A DNA stretch of 9,968 nucleotides from Pararhizobium sp. (lineage in GTDB: Bacteria; Pseudomonadota; Alphaproteobacteria; Rhizobiales; Rhizobiaceae). The translations under genes were made by a program, and so were the position numbers. Of this stretch, positions 1 through 5,268 are shown piece after piece. The DNA is taken from the NCBI GenBank assembly GCA_030655075.1, contig JAURWE010000005.1:1-9968 (forward strand), written 5' to 3'. Numbering within the stretch: position 1 is the stretch's first letter; each line of letters starts with the position of its first letter. The notes under the pieces are model-generated. The model saw only the letters and a program-made list of their open reading frames with translations, did not search any database and had not been told where the DNA came from.

Positions 1-45
1 GTGGATCGCTTCCTTGAATTGGCCGCAAAGGTCGGGAAGGCCTGA
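1..45 (+). CDS. C-terminal tail of an upstream gene (partial)
   Basis: Frame 1 is open from the first base and ends at TGA 43-45, giving a tail that reads VDRFLELAAKVGKA. It stops one base before the ATG of the replication gene, as expected for the preceding member of a tightly packed phage operon. In lambdoid phages this position is held by a cII-like or other early regulatory gene, but 14 residues cannot identify it. The Shine-Dalgarno GGGAAGG of the next gene lies inside this tail. Confidence 0.5.
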   Translation: MDRFLELAAKVGKA

Positions 46-46
46 C

Positions 47-1027
47 ATGCAATACACCGTCACGATTAACCAGGTGAAGGCGCTGGAGTGGGGGCTGAAT
101 TCTCAGCAGGCCCTGCTGTTCGCCTTCGTCTACGGCTGCCCGAGCTGGACCAAGCCAATCAAGACCGATGACGGGATCTTCTTCGCGCTGAGCAAGGCCA
201 AGATCATCGAGGAGCTGCCGCTGCTCACCGATAAGCCGGACACCGCTTACCGCATGCTGAAGGCCCTGGAAGAGGCCGGTTTGATTGAGCTTTCCAGCAC
301 CTCGAACATCACGCTTTTCCGCCTCACAGAGAAGGCCGTCGAGTGGAACCAGAAGCTCGACGGGTCGGAAAAATATCCGACCCCACCAAAGAATAAGGGT
401 CGGAAAAAAATCCGATCTACCTCGGATAAATCTCCGAGCAAGGTCGGAAAAAAATCCGGGCAAGGGTCGGATAAATCTCCGACAAATCAGGATACCAATC
501 ATCAGGGTACCAATCAGGACACCAGTCAGGACTTGCAGGACGCCACCGGCAAGCCGGCTCAGTCCCGCGGCTTGGTGCTGGTGGTTGATCGCACCGACAC
601 CCCACGGGTCGAGATCCCCGCCGACATGCCGGGCCCCAAAGACCAGACCTGCAAAACCTTCAAGGTCTGGGCGAATTACGCCATGGCCTACCGCAAACGT
701 TACCTCGGTGCATGGCCTGTTTGGAACGCCAAGGTTGGCGGTCAACTCGGCCAATTGGTCGATCGCCTCGGCGCTGACGTTGCTCACCACGTTGCCGCGC
801 ATTACCTGAAATCCAACGACGCCGCCGTGCTGCGCAAGTGCCACAGCCTCAACGAGCTGCTGGCCAACGCCGAGAGCTACCACACCCAGTGGGTGACCGG
901 GCAGCGTATCAACGGGACAACCGCCCGCCAGATGGAGCGGACTGAGGCGAACCACTCCGCAGCAGAACAGGCCGCCCAGATGGTCCTGGCCAAACGCCAA
1001 GCAGGTGACCGCAATGAATACCTCTGA
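47..1027 (+). CDS. Phage replication initiator, lambda O-like in architecture
   Basis: This 326-residue protein probably binds the phage origin and recruits the replication machinery. Residues about 18-92 look like a winged helix-turn-helix: helix-rich sequence around AKIIEELPLLT and TAYRMLKALEEAGLIE, then a beta-wing ending in NITLFRLTEKA. Residues about 105-185 are a low-complexity, polar Lys/Ser/Asn/Gln linker. The C-terminal part from about residue 200 (FKVWANYAMAYRKRY onward) is folded-looking and ends in an Ala/Gln-rich helix. I chose ATG 47 over TTG 14 because GGGAAGG sits 6-7 bases upstream and TTG 14 would overlap the upstream gene. The linker DNA carries five iterons (363-484), the same layout as lambda O, whose origin lies between its DNA-binding and partner-binding domains. 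The role is inferred from fold, position and iterons; I see no sequence match to lambda O itself. Confidence 0.75.
   Translation: MQYTVTINQVKALEWGLNSQQALLFAFVYGCPSWTKPIKTDDGIFFALSKAKIIEELPLLTDKPDTAYRMLKALEEAGLIELSSTSNITLFRLTEKAVEWNQKLDGSEKYPTPPKNKGRKKIRSTSDKSPSKVGKKSGQGSDKSPTNQDTNHQGTNQDTSQDLQDATGKPAQSRGLVLVVDRTDTPRVEIPADMPGPKDQTCKTFKVWANYAMAYRKRYLGAWPVWNAKVGGQLGQLVDRLGADVAHHVAAHYLKSNDAAVLRKCHSLNELLANAESYHTQWVTGQRINGTTARQMERTEANHSAAEQAAQMVLAKRQAGDRNEYL
363..484. repeat. Five-iteron array, candidate replication origin
   Basis: Five copies of a 20-bp unit start at 363, 398, 420, 442 and 465. The first reads GGTCGGAAAAATATCCGACC, and each has TCGG-type and CCGA/CCGG-type arms around an 8-bp A/T-rich core. 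Cores come in two types: A-runs in copies 1, 2 and 4, and ATAAATCT in copies 3 and 5. Steps are 35, 22, 22 and 23 bp, near two helical turns, so most sites face the same side of the DNA. The steps put copies in different codon phases, so protein repeats cannot explain the array. The spot is locally AT-rich in a GC-rich gene. Lambda-type origins have this form: dyad iterons inside the initiator gene. Confidence 0.75.
486..533 (+). repeat. 12-bp tandem repeats next to the iterons
   Basis: ATCAGGATACCA (486), ATCAGGGTACCA (501) and ATCAGGACACCA (513) are three near-identical 12-mers. A degenerate fourth begins at 525 (GTCAGGACTT). A 3-bp ATC insert separates the first two. All copies are in phase and encode the peptide repeat NQDT/HQGT/NQDT/SQD, so selection on the protein linker is also possible. 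They begin two bases after the last iteron. Confidence 0.6.
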
Positions 1028-1811
1028 AATGAACGACCAGCAGGTCGCCGGGCTGGCCGCCGCCATCTGCGCAACCGCCGAGGCCATGGGCCAGGAAATG
1101 AATCCAGGCACTGCCGCGATGATGGCCGAAGACCTCTGCGCGTATCCGGTGCCCATCGTCAAGGCTGCGCTGAAGGCGTGTCGCTTCGAGGTGAAGGGGA
1201 AGCTGGCCATGGCTGACATCCTGCAGCGTGTTCAGTCCTCCGACGGGCGCCCGGGCAAGGACGAGGCCTGGGCAATCGCCATGACCACCAACGATGAATT
1301 CGAAACTGTGGTGCTGACCGACGAGATCCAGCTGGCACTGGCTGCCGCGAAACCCATCTTGGATGGCGGCGACAAAATCGGCGCTCGCATGGCGTTCATC
1401 GACGCCTACCAGCGGTTCGTGGGCCAGGCCCGCGAGGATGCGAAACCGGTCAACTGGCACGTGTCCGTGGGCTTCGACGCCAACCGGCGCATCCAGGCAG
1501 TCACCAAGGCTGTGGAGCTGAAGCGCATTCCACAAGAGCACGGCCAGAAGTACTTGGCTGACCTGAGCATTGTTCCAGTCACCGAGGATGGCCGCGCCAT
1601 TGCCGGTTTGCTCACAGGCACCGTCACCCAGCCAAAGCCGCTGCTGCGCGCAAAGCTCGAGATTGTGAAGAGCTCGATGCTGGAAATGCGTAAGGCCAGT
1701 GCCGAACGGAAAACCGAAATGCGGATTGACGCGGCAAATGAGTTGGCGGATCGCAGGGCGCTGCTGATCAAGCAAGCTCAGGAGCTGGAAGCGAAGAGGG
1801 CGGCGCAATGA
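1014..1811 (+). CDS. Probable replication partner / helicase loader (P-like by position)
   Basis: This is a 265-residue protein without a nucleotide-binding P-loop that I can see. Its N-terminal 90 residues are helical, with conserved-looking stretches PVPIVKAALKACR, GKLAMADIL and GRPGKDEAWAIA. The last 45 residues are a charged Ala/Glu/Lys/Arg helix that could form a coiled coil. ATG 1014 is preferred over GTG 1005 because AGGTGA ends five bases before it. It overlaps the end of the initiator gene by 14 bases, and its stop overlaps the ninB start (ATGA). Lying directly after the initiator and before NinB/NinG is the place of lambda P, which delivers the host DnaB helicase. That function is inferred from position only; the family is not one I can name with certainty. 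Confidence 0.55.
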   Translation: MNTSEMNDQQVAGLAAAICATAEAMGQEMNPGTAAMMAEDLCAYPVPIVKAALKACRFEVKGKLAMADILQRVQSSDGRPGKDEAWAIAMTTNDEFETVVLTDEIQLALAAAKPILDGGDKIGARMAFIDAYQRFVGQAREDAKPVNWHVSVGFDANRRIQAVTKAVELKRIPQEHGQKYLADLSIVPVTEDGRAIAGLLTGTVTQPKPLLRAKLEIVKSSMLEMRKASAERKTEMRIDAANELADRRALLIKQAQELEAKRAAQ

Positions 1812-2278
1812 CCGACAAGATCAGCGTCAACTGCCAGGCCAAGCTCTCCGAGGTCATCACCAAAATCAGCGCCATGTACAAAGACAAGAAGTTTGTCGTG
1901 GTGACCCTGCGCCCGGGCAAGGACCGCACGCTTGATCAGAACCGGTTGTGGTTCGGGATGTACAAGCGCATCGCCGAAATGACCCAGATTGGTGATGCGG
2001 CTGACGCCCGGCGCTACTGCAAGCTGCACTTCGGCGTGCAGATCCTGTTGAACGAGGATGCCGGCTTTCAGGCCGAGTGGTACCGGGTCATGCGCCATCT
2101 CCCCTACGAAACGAAGTTGGCAATGATGGGCGAATGCCATTTGTTCGGCCCCGATGGTTTCCCGGTGACCAGCCTGTTCAATCGCGCCCAGGGCATCAAT
2201 TACACCGACCGCATCGCCACCTATTTCACAGGCCAAGGTGTGGTTTTCACTGATCTACTCAGCAAGGAGGCTGCATGA
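1808..2278 (+). CDS. ninB: NinB/Orf family recombination mediator
   Basis: The 156-residue product matches the NinB family in length (lambda Orf is 146 residues). It has the characteristic segment RTLDQNRLWFGMYKRIAEM at about residues 39-57, and later HLPYETKLAMMGECHLFG and a Tyr/Phe-rich C-terminus. NinB (Orf) of lambda is a DNA-binding recombination mediator that works with single-strand-binding protein and can replace RecFOR functions in phage recombination. The start overlaps the previous stop as ATGA, and its own stop overlaps the next gene in the same way, so it is translated as part of the operon. I see no truncation. Confidence 0.88.
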   Translation: MTDKISVNCQAKLSEVITKISAMYKDKKFVVVTLRPGKDRTLDQNRLWFGMYKRIAEMTQIGDAADARRYCKLHFGVQILLNEDAGFQAEWYRVMRHLPYETKLAMMGECHLFGPDGFPVTSLFNRAQGINYTDRIATYFTGQGVVFTDLLSKEAA

Positions 2279-2865
2279 TCGCCAGGCAACCCAAACCGAA
2301 AAAGTGCAAGAACCCGGCATGCGGCATCAGCTTTCCGCCGCAGCGACTGGGGCAGGCCGTATGCAGTCCTAAGTGTGGCCTGGCCATCAAGGACGTAAAC
2401 CAGGCAAAGGCGCGCAAGTCGCTGGCTCAGGTCGAGCGCCGCGAGATCAAGGTTCGCAAGGAGAAGCTGAGGAGCCGCGGCGAACACATGCGTGAGGCTC
2501 AGCAGGCGTTCAACGAGTACGTCCGCACCCGGGACCAGGCCGCCGGCCACCTCTGCATCTCCAGCGGTAAGCCGTTGGACTGGAGCGGCAACGCGGTCGA
2601 TGCCGGCCACTACCGCAGCGTCGGCTCTGCGCCGCACCTGCGCTTCGATGAACGTAACTGCCACGCCCAGAGTAAGCAGGACAACCGGTTCCTTTCCGGC
2701 AACGCCGTGGACTACCGGATCGGCCTGATCGCTCGCATAGGCCAGGAGGCCGTCGACGCTCTGGAAGCTGACCAGAGCGTGCGCAAGTACTCCGTCGAGC
2801 AGATCAAGGGCATCAAAGCCTACTACCGGGCTAAGACAAGAGAACTGAAGAGGGCTGCAGCATGA
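2275..2865 (+). CDS. ninG: NinG/Rap recombination endonuclease
   Basis: The 196-residue protein has the NinG architecture. There is an N-terminal zinc finger with Cys11, Cys16, Cys30 and Cys34. A basic helical stretch rich in Lys, Arg, Glu and Gln spans about residues 39-86. A C-terminal HNH-like part begins near Cys94 with DAGHYRS (109-115), then LRFDERNCHAQ and KQDNRFLSGN. Lambda Rap is a 204-residue structure-specific nuclease that cuts D-loops and Holliday-type joints during phage recombination. The start is preceded by a perfect AAGGAGG four bases upstream, within the end of ninB, and the two genes overlap by four bases (ATGA). His112, Asn128 and His130 are the likely metal or catalytic residues by analogy; this is not proved here. 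Confidence 0.9.
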   Translation: MIARQPKPKKCKNPACGISFPPQRLGQAVCSPKCGLAIKDVNQAKARKSLAQVERREIKVRKEKLRSRGEHMREAQQAFNEYVRTRDQAAGHLCISSGKPLDWSGNAVDAGHYRSVGSAPHLRFDERNCHAQSKQDNRFLSGNAVDYRIGLIARIGQEAVDALEADQSVRKYSVEQIKGIKAYYRAKTRELKRAAA

Positions 2866-3443
2866 AGATCAATTCAGCGCGCCAGGCGTGGCATGACTGT
2901 AACTACAACCCCGCGCCGGGTCAGTCGTCAGATGCCGCGGAGCTTGGGGTGGTGGTGCAGAGCAGCGAACGGGGACCTACGGCAAATCATGCGGTGCACG
3001 GTGCTTTGGCCGGCCATATCCAGTCGGCGATAGCGCGTCTCCACTACCAGTTACGGGCCTTTGGAAACGCCATGTACGCGGCAGAGCCGACCGATGATGA
3101 TCGAGAGGAGGCGGAAGATGCCGTTTTCAACCTGGCCTGCTCTCGGGTAGAGCGCATGACTTCCAGTAAGCGTGAGCGTGCCGTGTACGTCGCAAAGGGC
3201 GTGTTTCGCCGTTATCGATATATGCACCAGGGGGGGCAGTCTTCCAACCCTGATCCGCTCATCAAGCCAGAGATTTTTCGTGCATGGGTGGAAGGTGAGT
3301 ACGGCATCAAGCTCTCCTCAGCAGCTTGGGGGAGGGATTGGGAGCCTTTCGTGCGGCTCTGCTTCGATGCCTGCTACGACATCGACGCCAAAGCACTGAG
3401 CCCAATTGGCGGGATAATTTACAAGATGAAAGAGGCCGCTTGA
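2862..3443 (+). CDS. Probable late antitermination protein (Q-like)
   Basis: This 193-residue basic protein is close to lambda Q (207 residues) in size and lies where Q lies, directly after ninG and ahead of the lysis genes. The N-terminal 45 residues look flexible and polar. From about residue 48 the sequence is helical (HIQSAIARLHYQLRAFGNAMY), followed by a basic block at about 100-117 (TSSKRERAVYVAKGVFRRYR) suited to DNA or RNA-polymerase contact. It ends in an amphipathic part with two Cys (FVRLCFDACYDID). I do not recognise a diagnostic Q motif. The main support is position plus the promoter-terminator pair that begins at its stop codon. Start overlaps the ninG stop (ATGA). It could also be another NinH/Roi-region protein of unknown role. 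Confidence 0.5.
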   Translation: MKINSARQAWHDCNYNPAPGQSSDAAELGVVVQSSERGPTANHAVHGALAGHIQSAIARLHYQLRAFGNAMYAAEPTDDDREEAEDAVFNLACSRVERMTSSKRERAVYVAKGVFRRYRYMHQGGQSSNPDPLIKPEIFRAWVEGEYGIKLSSAAWGRDWEPFVRLCFDACYDIDAKALSPIGGIIYKMKEAA

Positions 3444-3468
3444 CTTCCCGCACGGCTGGGGGCATTAT
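3440..3468 (+). promoter_or_regulatory. Candidate late promoter (pR'-like)
   Basis: TTGACT at 3440-3445 (5/6 to the sigma-70 -35) and CATTAT at 3463-3468 (4/6 to the -10) are 17 bp apart, the ideal spacing. The -35 overlaps the stop codon of the Q-like gene. An imperfect dyad CTGGGG...CCCCaCAG (3456-3478) is centred on the -10 and could be a binding site for Q or a repressor. Initiation would fall near 3475, about 50 bases before the terminator hairpin. Confidence 0.5.
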
Positions 3469-3522
3469 TTCCCCACAGTTAGTATTTTGCCTTCGGCAAC
3501 TTGCACTGGAAATTCAAGAAAG

Positions 3523-3546
3523 CCCGGCCATCGCGTCGGGTTTTTT
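3523..3546 (+). terminator. Intrinsic terminator (tR'-like)
   Basis: CCCGGC at 3523-3528 pairs with GTCGGG at 3535-3540 (one G-T pair) around a six-base loop, followed at once by six T. It lies downstream of the candidate late promoter and upstream of all late genes. In lambdoid phages the Q-modified polymerase must pass such a terminator. A smaller hairpin, TTGCC/GGCAA, sits at 3487-3499 in the leader. Confidence 0.75.
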
Positions 3547-3587
3547 ATTGCCCACGGAAAGGGCGATACAGCAAAAGGAATTTGCAG

Positions 3588-3776
3588 ATGTTGAAAGAAT
3601 TCAGATGCGGTAACTGCAAAAGACTTCTCGCCCGTACGGGTGGGTTTACAGAGCTCCAGATCAAGTGTTCTCGATGCGGGACGTTGAATCATGTGAAGGC
3701 CACGAGCCTCGAGCAATCGCCTTTGAGCGACATGAAAGCGGAATCCTCCGCTATCAATCATTCGACTCAAAGGTGA
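3588..3776 (+). CDS. com: Com-like zinc-finger translational regulator
   Basis: The 62-residue product has the same length and layout as phage Mu Com, a small zinc-finger RNA-binding protein that opens a hairpin in mom mRNA so that mom can be translated. Two CxxC knuckles are visible: Cys7-Cys10 in RCGNC and Cys27-Cys30 in KCSRC, with the family-typical LLAR...G.F.ELQIKC between them and an unstructured hydrophilic tail. ATG 3588 is supported by AAGGAA seven bases upstream; an upstream TTG (3501) would run through the terminator and is rejected. No mom gene follows. The next gene is a lectin whose Shine-Dalgarno overlaps the com stop codon, so the lectin message is the obvious candidate target. 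That target is an inference. Confidence 0.85.
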   Translation: MLKEFRCGNCKRLLARTGGFTELQIKCSRCGTLNHVKATSLEQSPLSDMKAESSAINHSTQR

Positions 3777-3781
3777 AATAT

Positions 3782-4294
3782 ATGGCTCTTAAATTTCAGA
3801 TTTTTCCGTTCACCCAAAACGGATCCTCTGTCCTTCCTCCTCGTAACTTCATGCTCCCAGGTCAGTACCTGGAGTCTCCAAATAAGCAGTACAAGCTGAT
3901 TTTTGAGGCTGATGCCAACCTTGTGCTCTACAACAATGGAGTGAGGGAGTGGGTTTCGGATAATTCCGTGCCTTACACATACGTGGATTCCAATCCGAAC
4001 AAGAACCTGGTCAGCTGTTTCTACATGCATAGCTCAGGGGTCCTCATGGATCATGTGCATAACAGAATGTGGATCGCCACTACCAGCTGGATTCCGGTGC
4101 CAGACCAGGCGGGAGCACCGCTACGTGCGTTCTTGCAGCTGCAAGACGATGGCAATATCGTAATCGTAGATGGCGTTCCTACCTGGGCACGATTTGGCTT
4201 CACGCCAACTGCTGCTCCTCGGCCACGCGTGATCTACCCTGATCATGGCACCGGTCCTCTGCCTACATTCAAAGAGTGGACTTGGCCGATCTGA
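3782..4294 (+). CDS. B-type (mannose-binding) lectin domain protein
   Basis: This 170-residue protein has one beta-prism II (bulb-type, MMBL) lectin domain. The family sugar-binding motif is QxDxNxVxY. Site one is near complete at residues 42-50 (EADANLVLY, Glu for Gln), preceded by the typical LPGQYLESPNKQYKL. Site three is QDDGNIVIV at 121-129 (Val for Tyr). The middle repeat around 80-90 (FYMHSSGVLMD) has lost the motif. A Pro-rich tail from about 141 ends in EWTWPI. There is no signal peptide, so release would need cell lysis. LlpA-type lectin bacteriocins of Pseudomonas carry two such domains in about 280 residues and this has one, so it may be a half-size relative, a virion or lysis-associated sugar binder, or a prophage cargo gene. 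AAGGTG lies six bases before ATG 3782, inside the end of com, suggesting coupling. Codon use is less GC-rich than in neighbours. Confidence 0.78.
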   Translation: MALKFQIFPFTQNGSSVLPPRNFMLPGQYLESPNKQYKLIFEADANLVLYNNGVREWVSDNSVPYTYVDSNPNKNLVSCFYMHSSGVLMDHVHNRMWIATTSWIPVPDQAGAPLRAFLQLQDDGNIVIVDGVPTWARFGFTPTAAPRPRVIYPDHGTGPLPTFKEWTWPI

Positions 4295-4383
4295 GGGCCC
4301 TCAGCGGGTAGCAAGCAAGTTTCTTCGGAATAATGCTGCCCGCACGACTTATCAGCGCGGTACAGGCCGCGCGCCTACTTCAG

Positions 4384-4408
4384 GCCTCGCCAATGTGCGA
4401 GGCTTTTT
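4384..4408 (+). terminator. Strong intrinsic terminator after the lectin gene
   Basis: A perfect 7-bp stem, GCCTCGC (4384-4390) with GCGAGGC (4397-4403), has a six-base loop and is followed by TTTTTCGTTTT. It closes the com-lectin cassette, which is thereby bracketed by two terminators. A further 6-bp hairpin, GCGCGG/CCGCGC, lies at 4355-4372 but has no T run. Confidence 0.85.
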
Positions 4409-4450
4409 CGTTTTCGGCCCCGCCACACCCTTCGCACTGAGCAGGGAGTG

Positions 4451-4488
4451 CCGTCGGGGCTGACCTATTTCAAACATGCCCCACGGAG
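4451..4488 (+). promoter_or_regulatory. Hairpin covering the holin Shine-Dalgarno
   Basis: CCGT-c-GGGGC (4451-4460) pairs with GCCCCACGG (4478-4486): nine base pairs with one bulged C and a 17-base loop. The 3' arm contains most of the holin Shine-Dalgarno ACGGAG (4483-4488) and touches an alternative in-frame ATG at 4476. It is not followed by T, so it is not a terminator. It resembles the start-region structure that tunes holin translation in lambda S. Confidence 0.5.
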
Positions 4489-4496
4489 TCGAGCGC

Positions 4497-4835
4497 ATGG
4501 AGTATCTACAGCGCCTGCTCGACAAGATCGACAGGTTCGAATTACTGATTGCGGGCCTCGTCGGGGCAGTGATTGCCAGCTGGTGGCACAAGGACGACCT
4601 GAACGACTGGCGCGCCTGGATGATCTTCCTCATCACCGGCATGGCCTGCTCGATCTACCTGACGAGCATGGTCAGCACCTACCTGGGTGTGACGGAGCCG
4701 AAGATCGTCGCCGGCATCGGCTTCCTGCTGGGTGCCTTCGGCGGCTCGCTTCTGGCAGCCATCAATCGAGCCATCAAATCCGCTGATCTCTGGGCGCTCA
4801 TTCGCCAGCGGTTCGGGGGAGGCAATCCACCATGA
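4497..4835 (+). CDS. Holin, three transmembrane segments
   Basis: The 112-residue protein has three hydrophobic segments at about residues 15-30, 41-62 and 70-90. A short charged N-terminus and a basic, amphipathic C-terminus (IKSADLWALIRQRFGGG) flank them. It would form lesions in the inner membrane that let the endolysin reach the cell wall and fix lysis time. Size, topology and place at the head of the late genes fit class I/superfamily III phage holins. ATG 4497 has ACGGAG eight bases upstream; the in-frame ATG 4476 would add MPHGVER and has no good ribosome site, but could give a longer, inhibitor-like form as in lambda S. The gene overlaps the next one by four bases (ATGA). Confidence 0.75.
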   Translation: MEYLQRLLDKIDRFELLIAGLVGAVIASWWHKDDLNDWRAWMIFLITGMACSIYLTSMVSTYLGVTEPKIVAGIGFLLGAFGGSLLAAINRAIKSADLWALIRQRFGGGNPP

Positions 4836-5176
4836 ATCTTGAATTGATCAACTCCATCGCCTGCGGCCTTATCGCGCTGTGGGCAGCCTGGTGCGTACTG
4901 AGCGGGAAGGTGAGGGACGGCATCCTCGGGAAGCTGATCTACACCACGATCGCCATCACTGGTTTCGTCGTGTCGGTGCGTAGTCAGAACATCTTCTTCG
5001 GTCCTACCACGGCCGGCCTGACGCTGCATGTCGCCCTGGCCCTTGCCGGTGCCCGCCACATCTTCATGGTCACGTACTGGCAGCGGGTGAAGGTCTGGCT
5101 ATGCCGGACGCTGAACTGCGAGCACTGTCTGTATAGTGAAAAGGCGCCGAACGGTGTCGAGCGGCGCAAATCGTAG
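4832..5176 (+). CDS. Small membrane protein, possible second holin or antiholin
   Basis: This 114-residue protein has hydrophobic stretches at about 4-23, 31-49 and 59-80. A basic cytoplasm-like C-terminus follows, with three Cys (91, 96, 99) in CRTLNCEHC and an RRKS end. A GGGGGAGG Shine-Dalgarno precedes the start, and the start overlaps the holin stop as ATGA, so the two are made together. Paired small membrane proteins at this place are commonly holin with antiholin or accessory holin. That role is inferred from position and topology. I do not recognise a named family. It lacks the lipobox or N-terminal anchor layout of spanins. Confidence 0.6.
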   Translation: MNLELINSIACGLIALWAAWCVLSGKVRDGILGKLIYTTIAITGFVVSVRSQNIFFGPTTAGLTLHVALALAGARHIFMVTYWQRVKVWLCRTLNCEHCLYSEKAPNGVERRKS

Positions 5177-5268
5177 GCTTAGTAGCTCGGCTGAAATAAG
5201 CAATAAAGTTTATTTCTGCACGAGTTTTAGTCGTGGTTTCGGCTACTTTGATTCTTGGGTTCTAGGCT
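5177..5268. other. AT-rich spacer between convergent genes, with weak hairpins
   Basis: This 92-bp gap separates the + strand membrane gene from the - strand unknown gene. It holds an inverted repeat GAAATAA/TTATTTC (5193-5199 and 5210-5216), a 5-bp hairpin CACGA/TCGTG (5219-5223 and 5231-5235) followed by GTTT, and GTAGC/GCTAC near the edges. At the end of the reverse gene CTCTAAAAAAAGAG (5267-5280) is itself a hairpin with a T/A run. Together they could act as a weak bidirectional terminator, but none is convincing alone. Confidence 0.3.

Noticed and set aside
14..46. TTG start at 14 for the replication initiator
   Set aside because: It would overlap the upstream gene tail; ATG 47 has a good Shine-Dalgarno at proper distance.
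363..533. CRISPR array
   Set aside because: Repeats are only 20 bp with 2-15-bp gaps, are dyad-symmetric, and lie inside a coding gene; there are no spacers of normal length and no cas genes.
909..1808. Long open frame (299 codons) on the - strand
   Set aside because: It lies fully opposite the well-supported replication partner gene, has the His/Gly/Leu-rich make-up of an antisense frame in GC-rich DNA, and lacks a ribosome site.
3501..3587. TTG start at 3501 for the Com-like gene
   Set aside because: The added 29 residues are encoded by the terminator region, and the ATG 3588 product has exactly the Mu Com length and a good ribosome site.
3588..3776. Com-like gene as evidence for a Mu-like transposable phage
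   Set aside because: The rest of the window (O/P-like, NinB, NinG, Q-like, terminase order) is lambdoid, and no MuA/MuB or mom is seen; com is best read as a mobile accessory gene here.
4355..4372. GCGCGG/CCGCGC hairpin as a terminator
   Set aside because: No T run follows; the real terminator is the next hairpin at 4384-4408.
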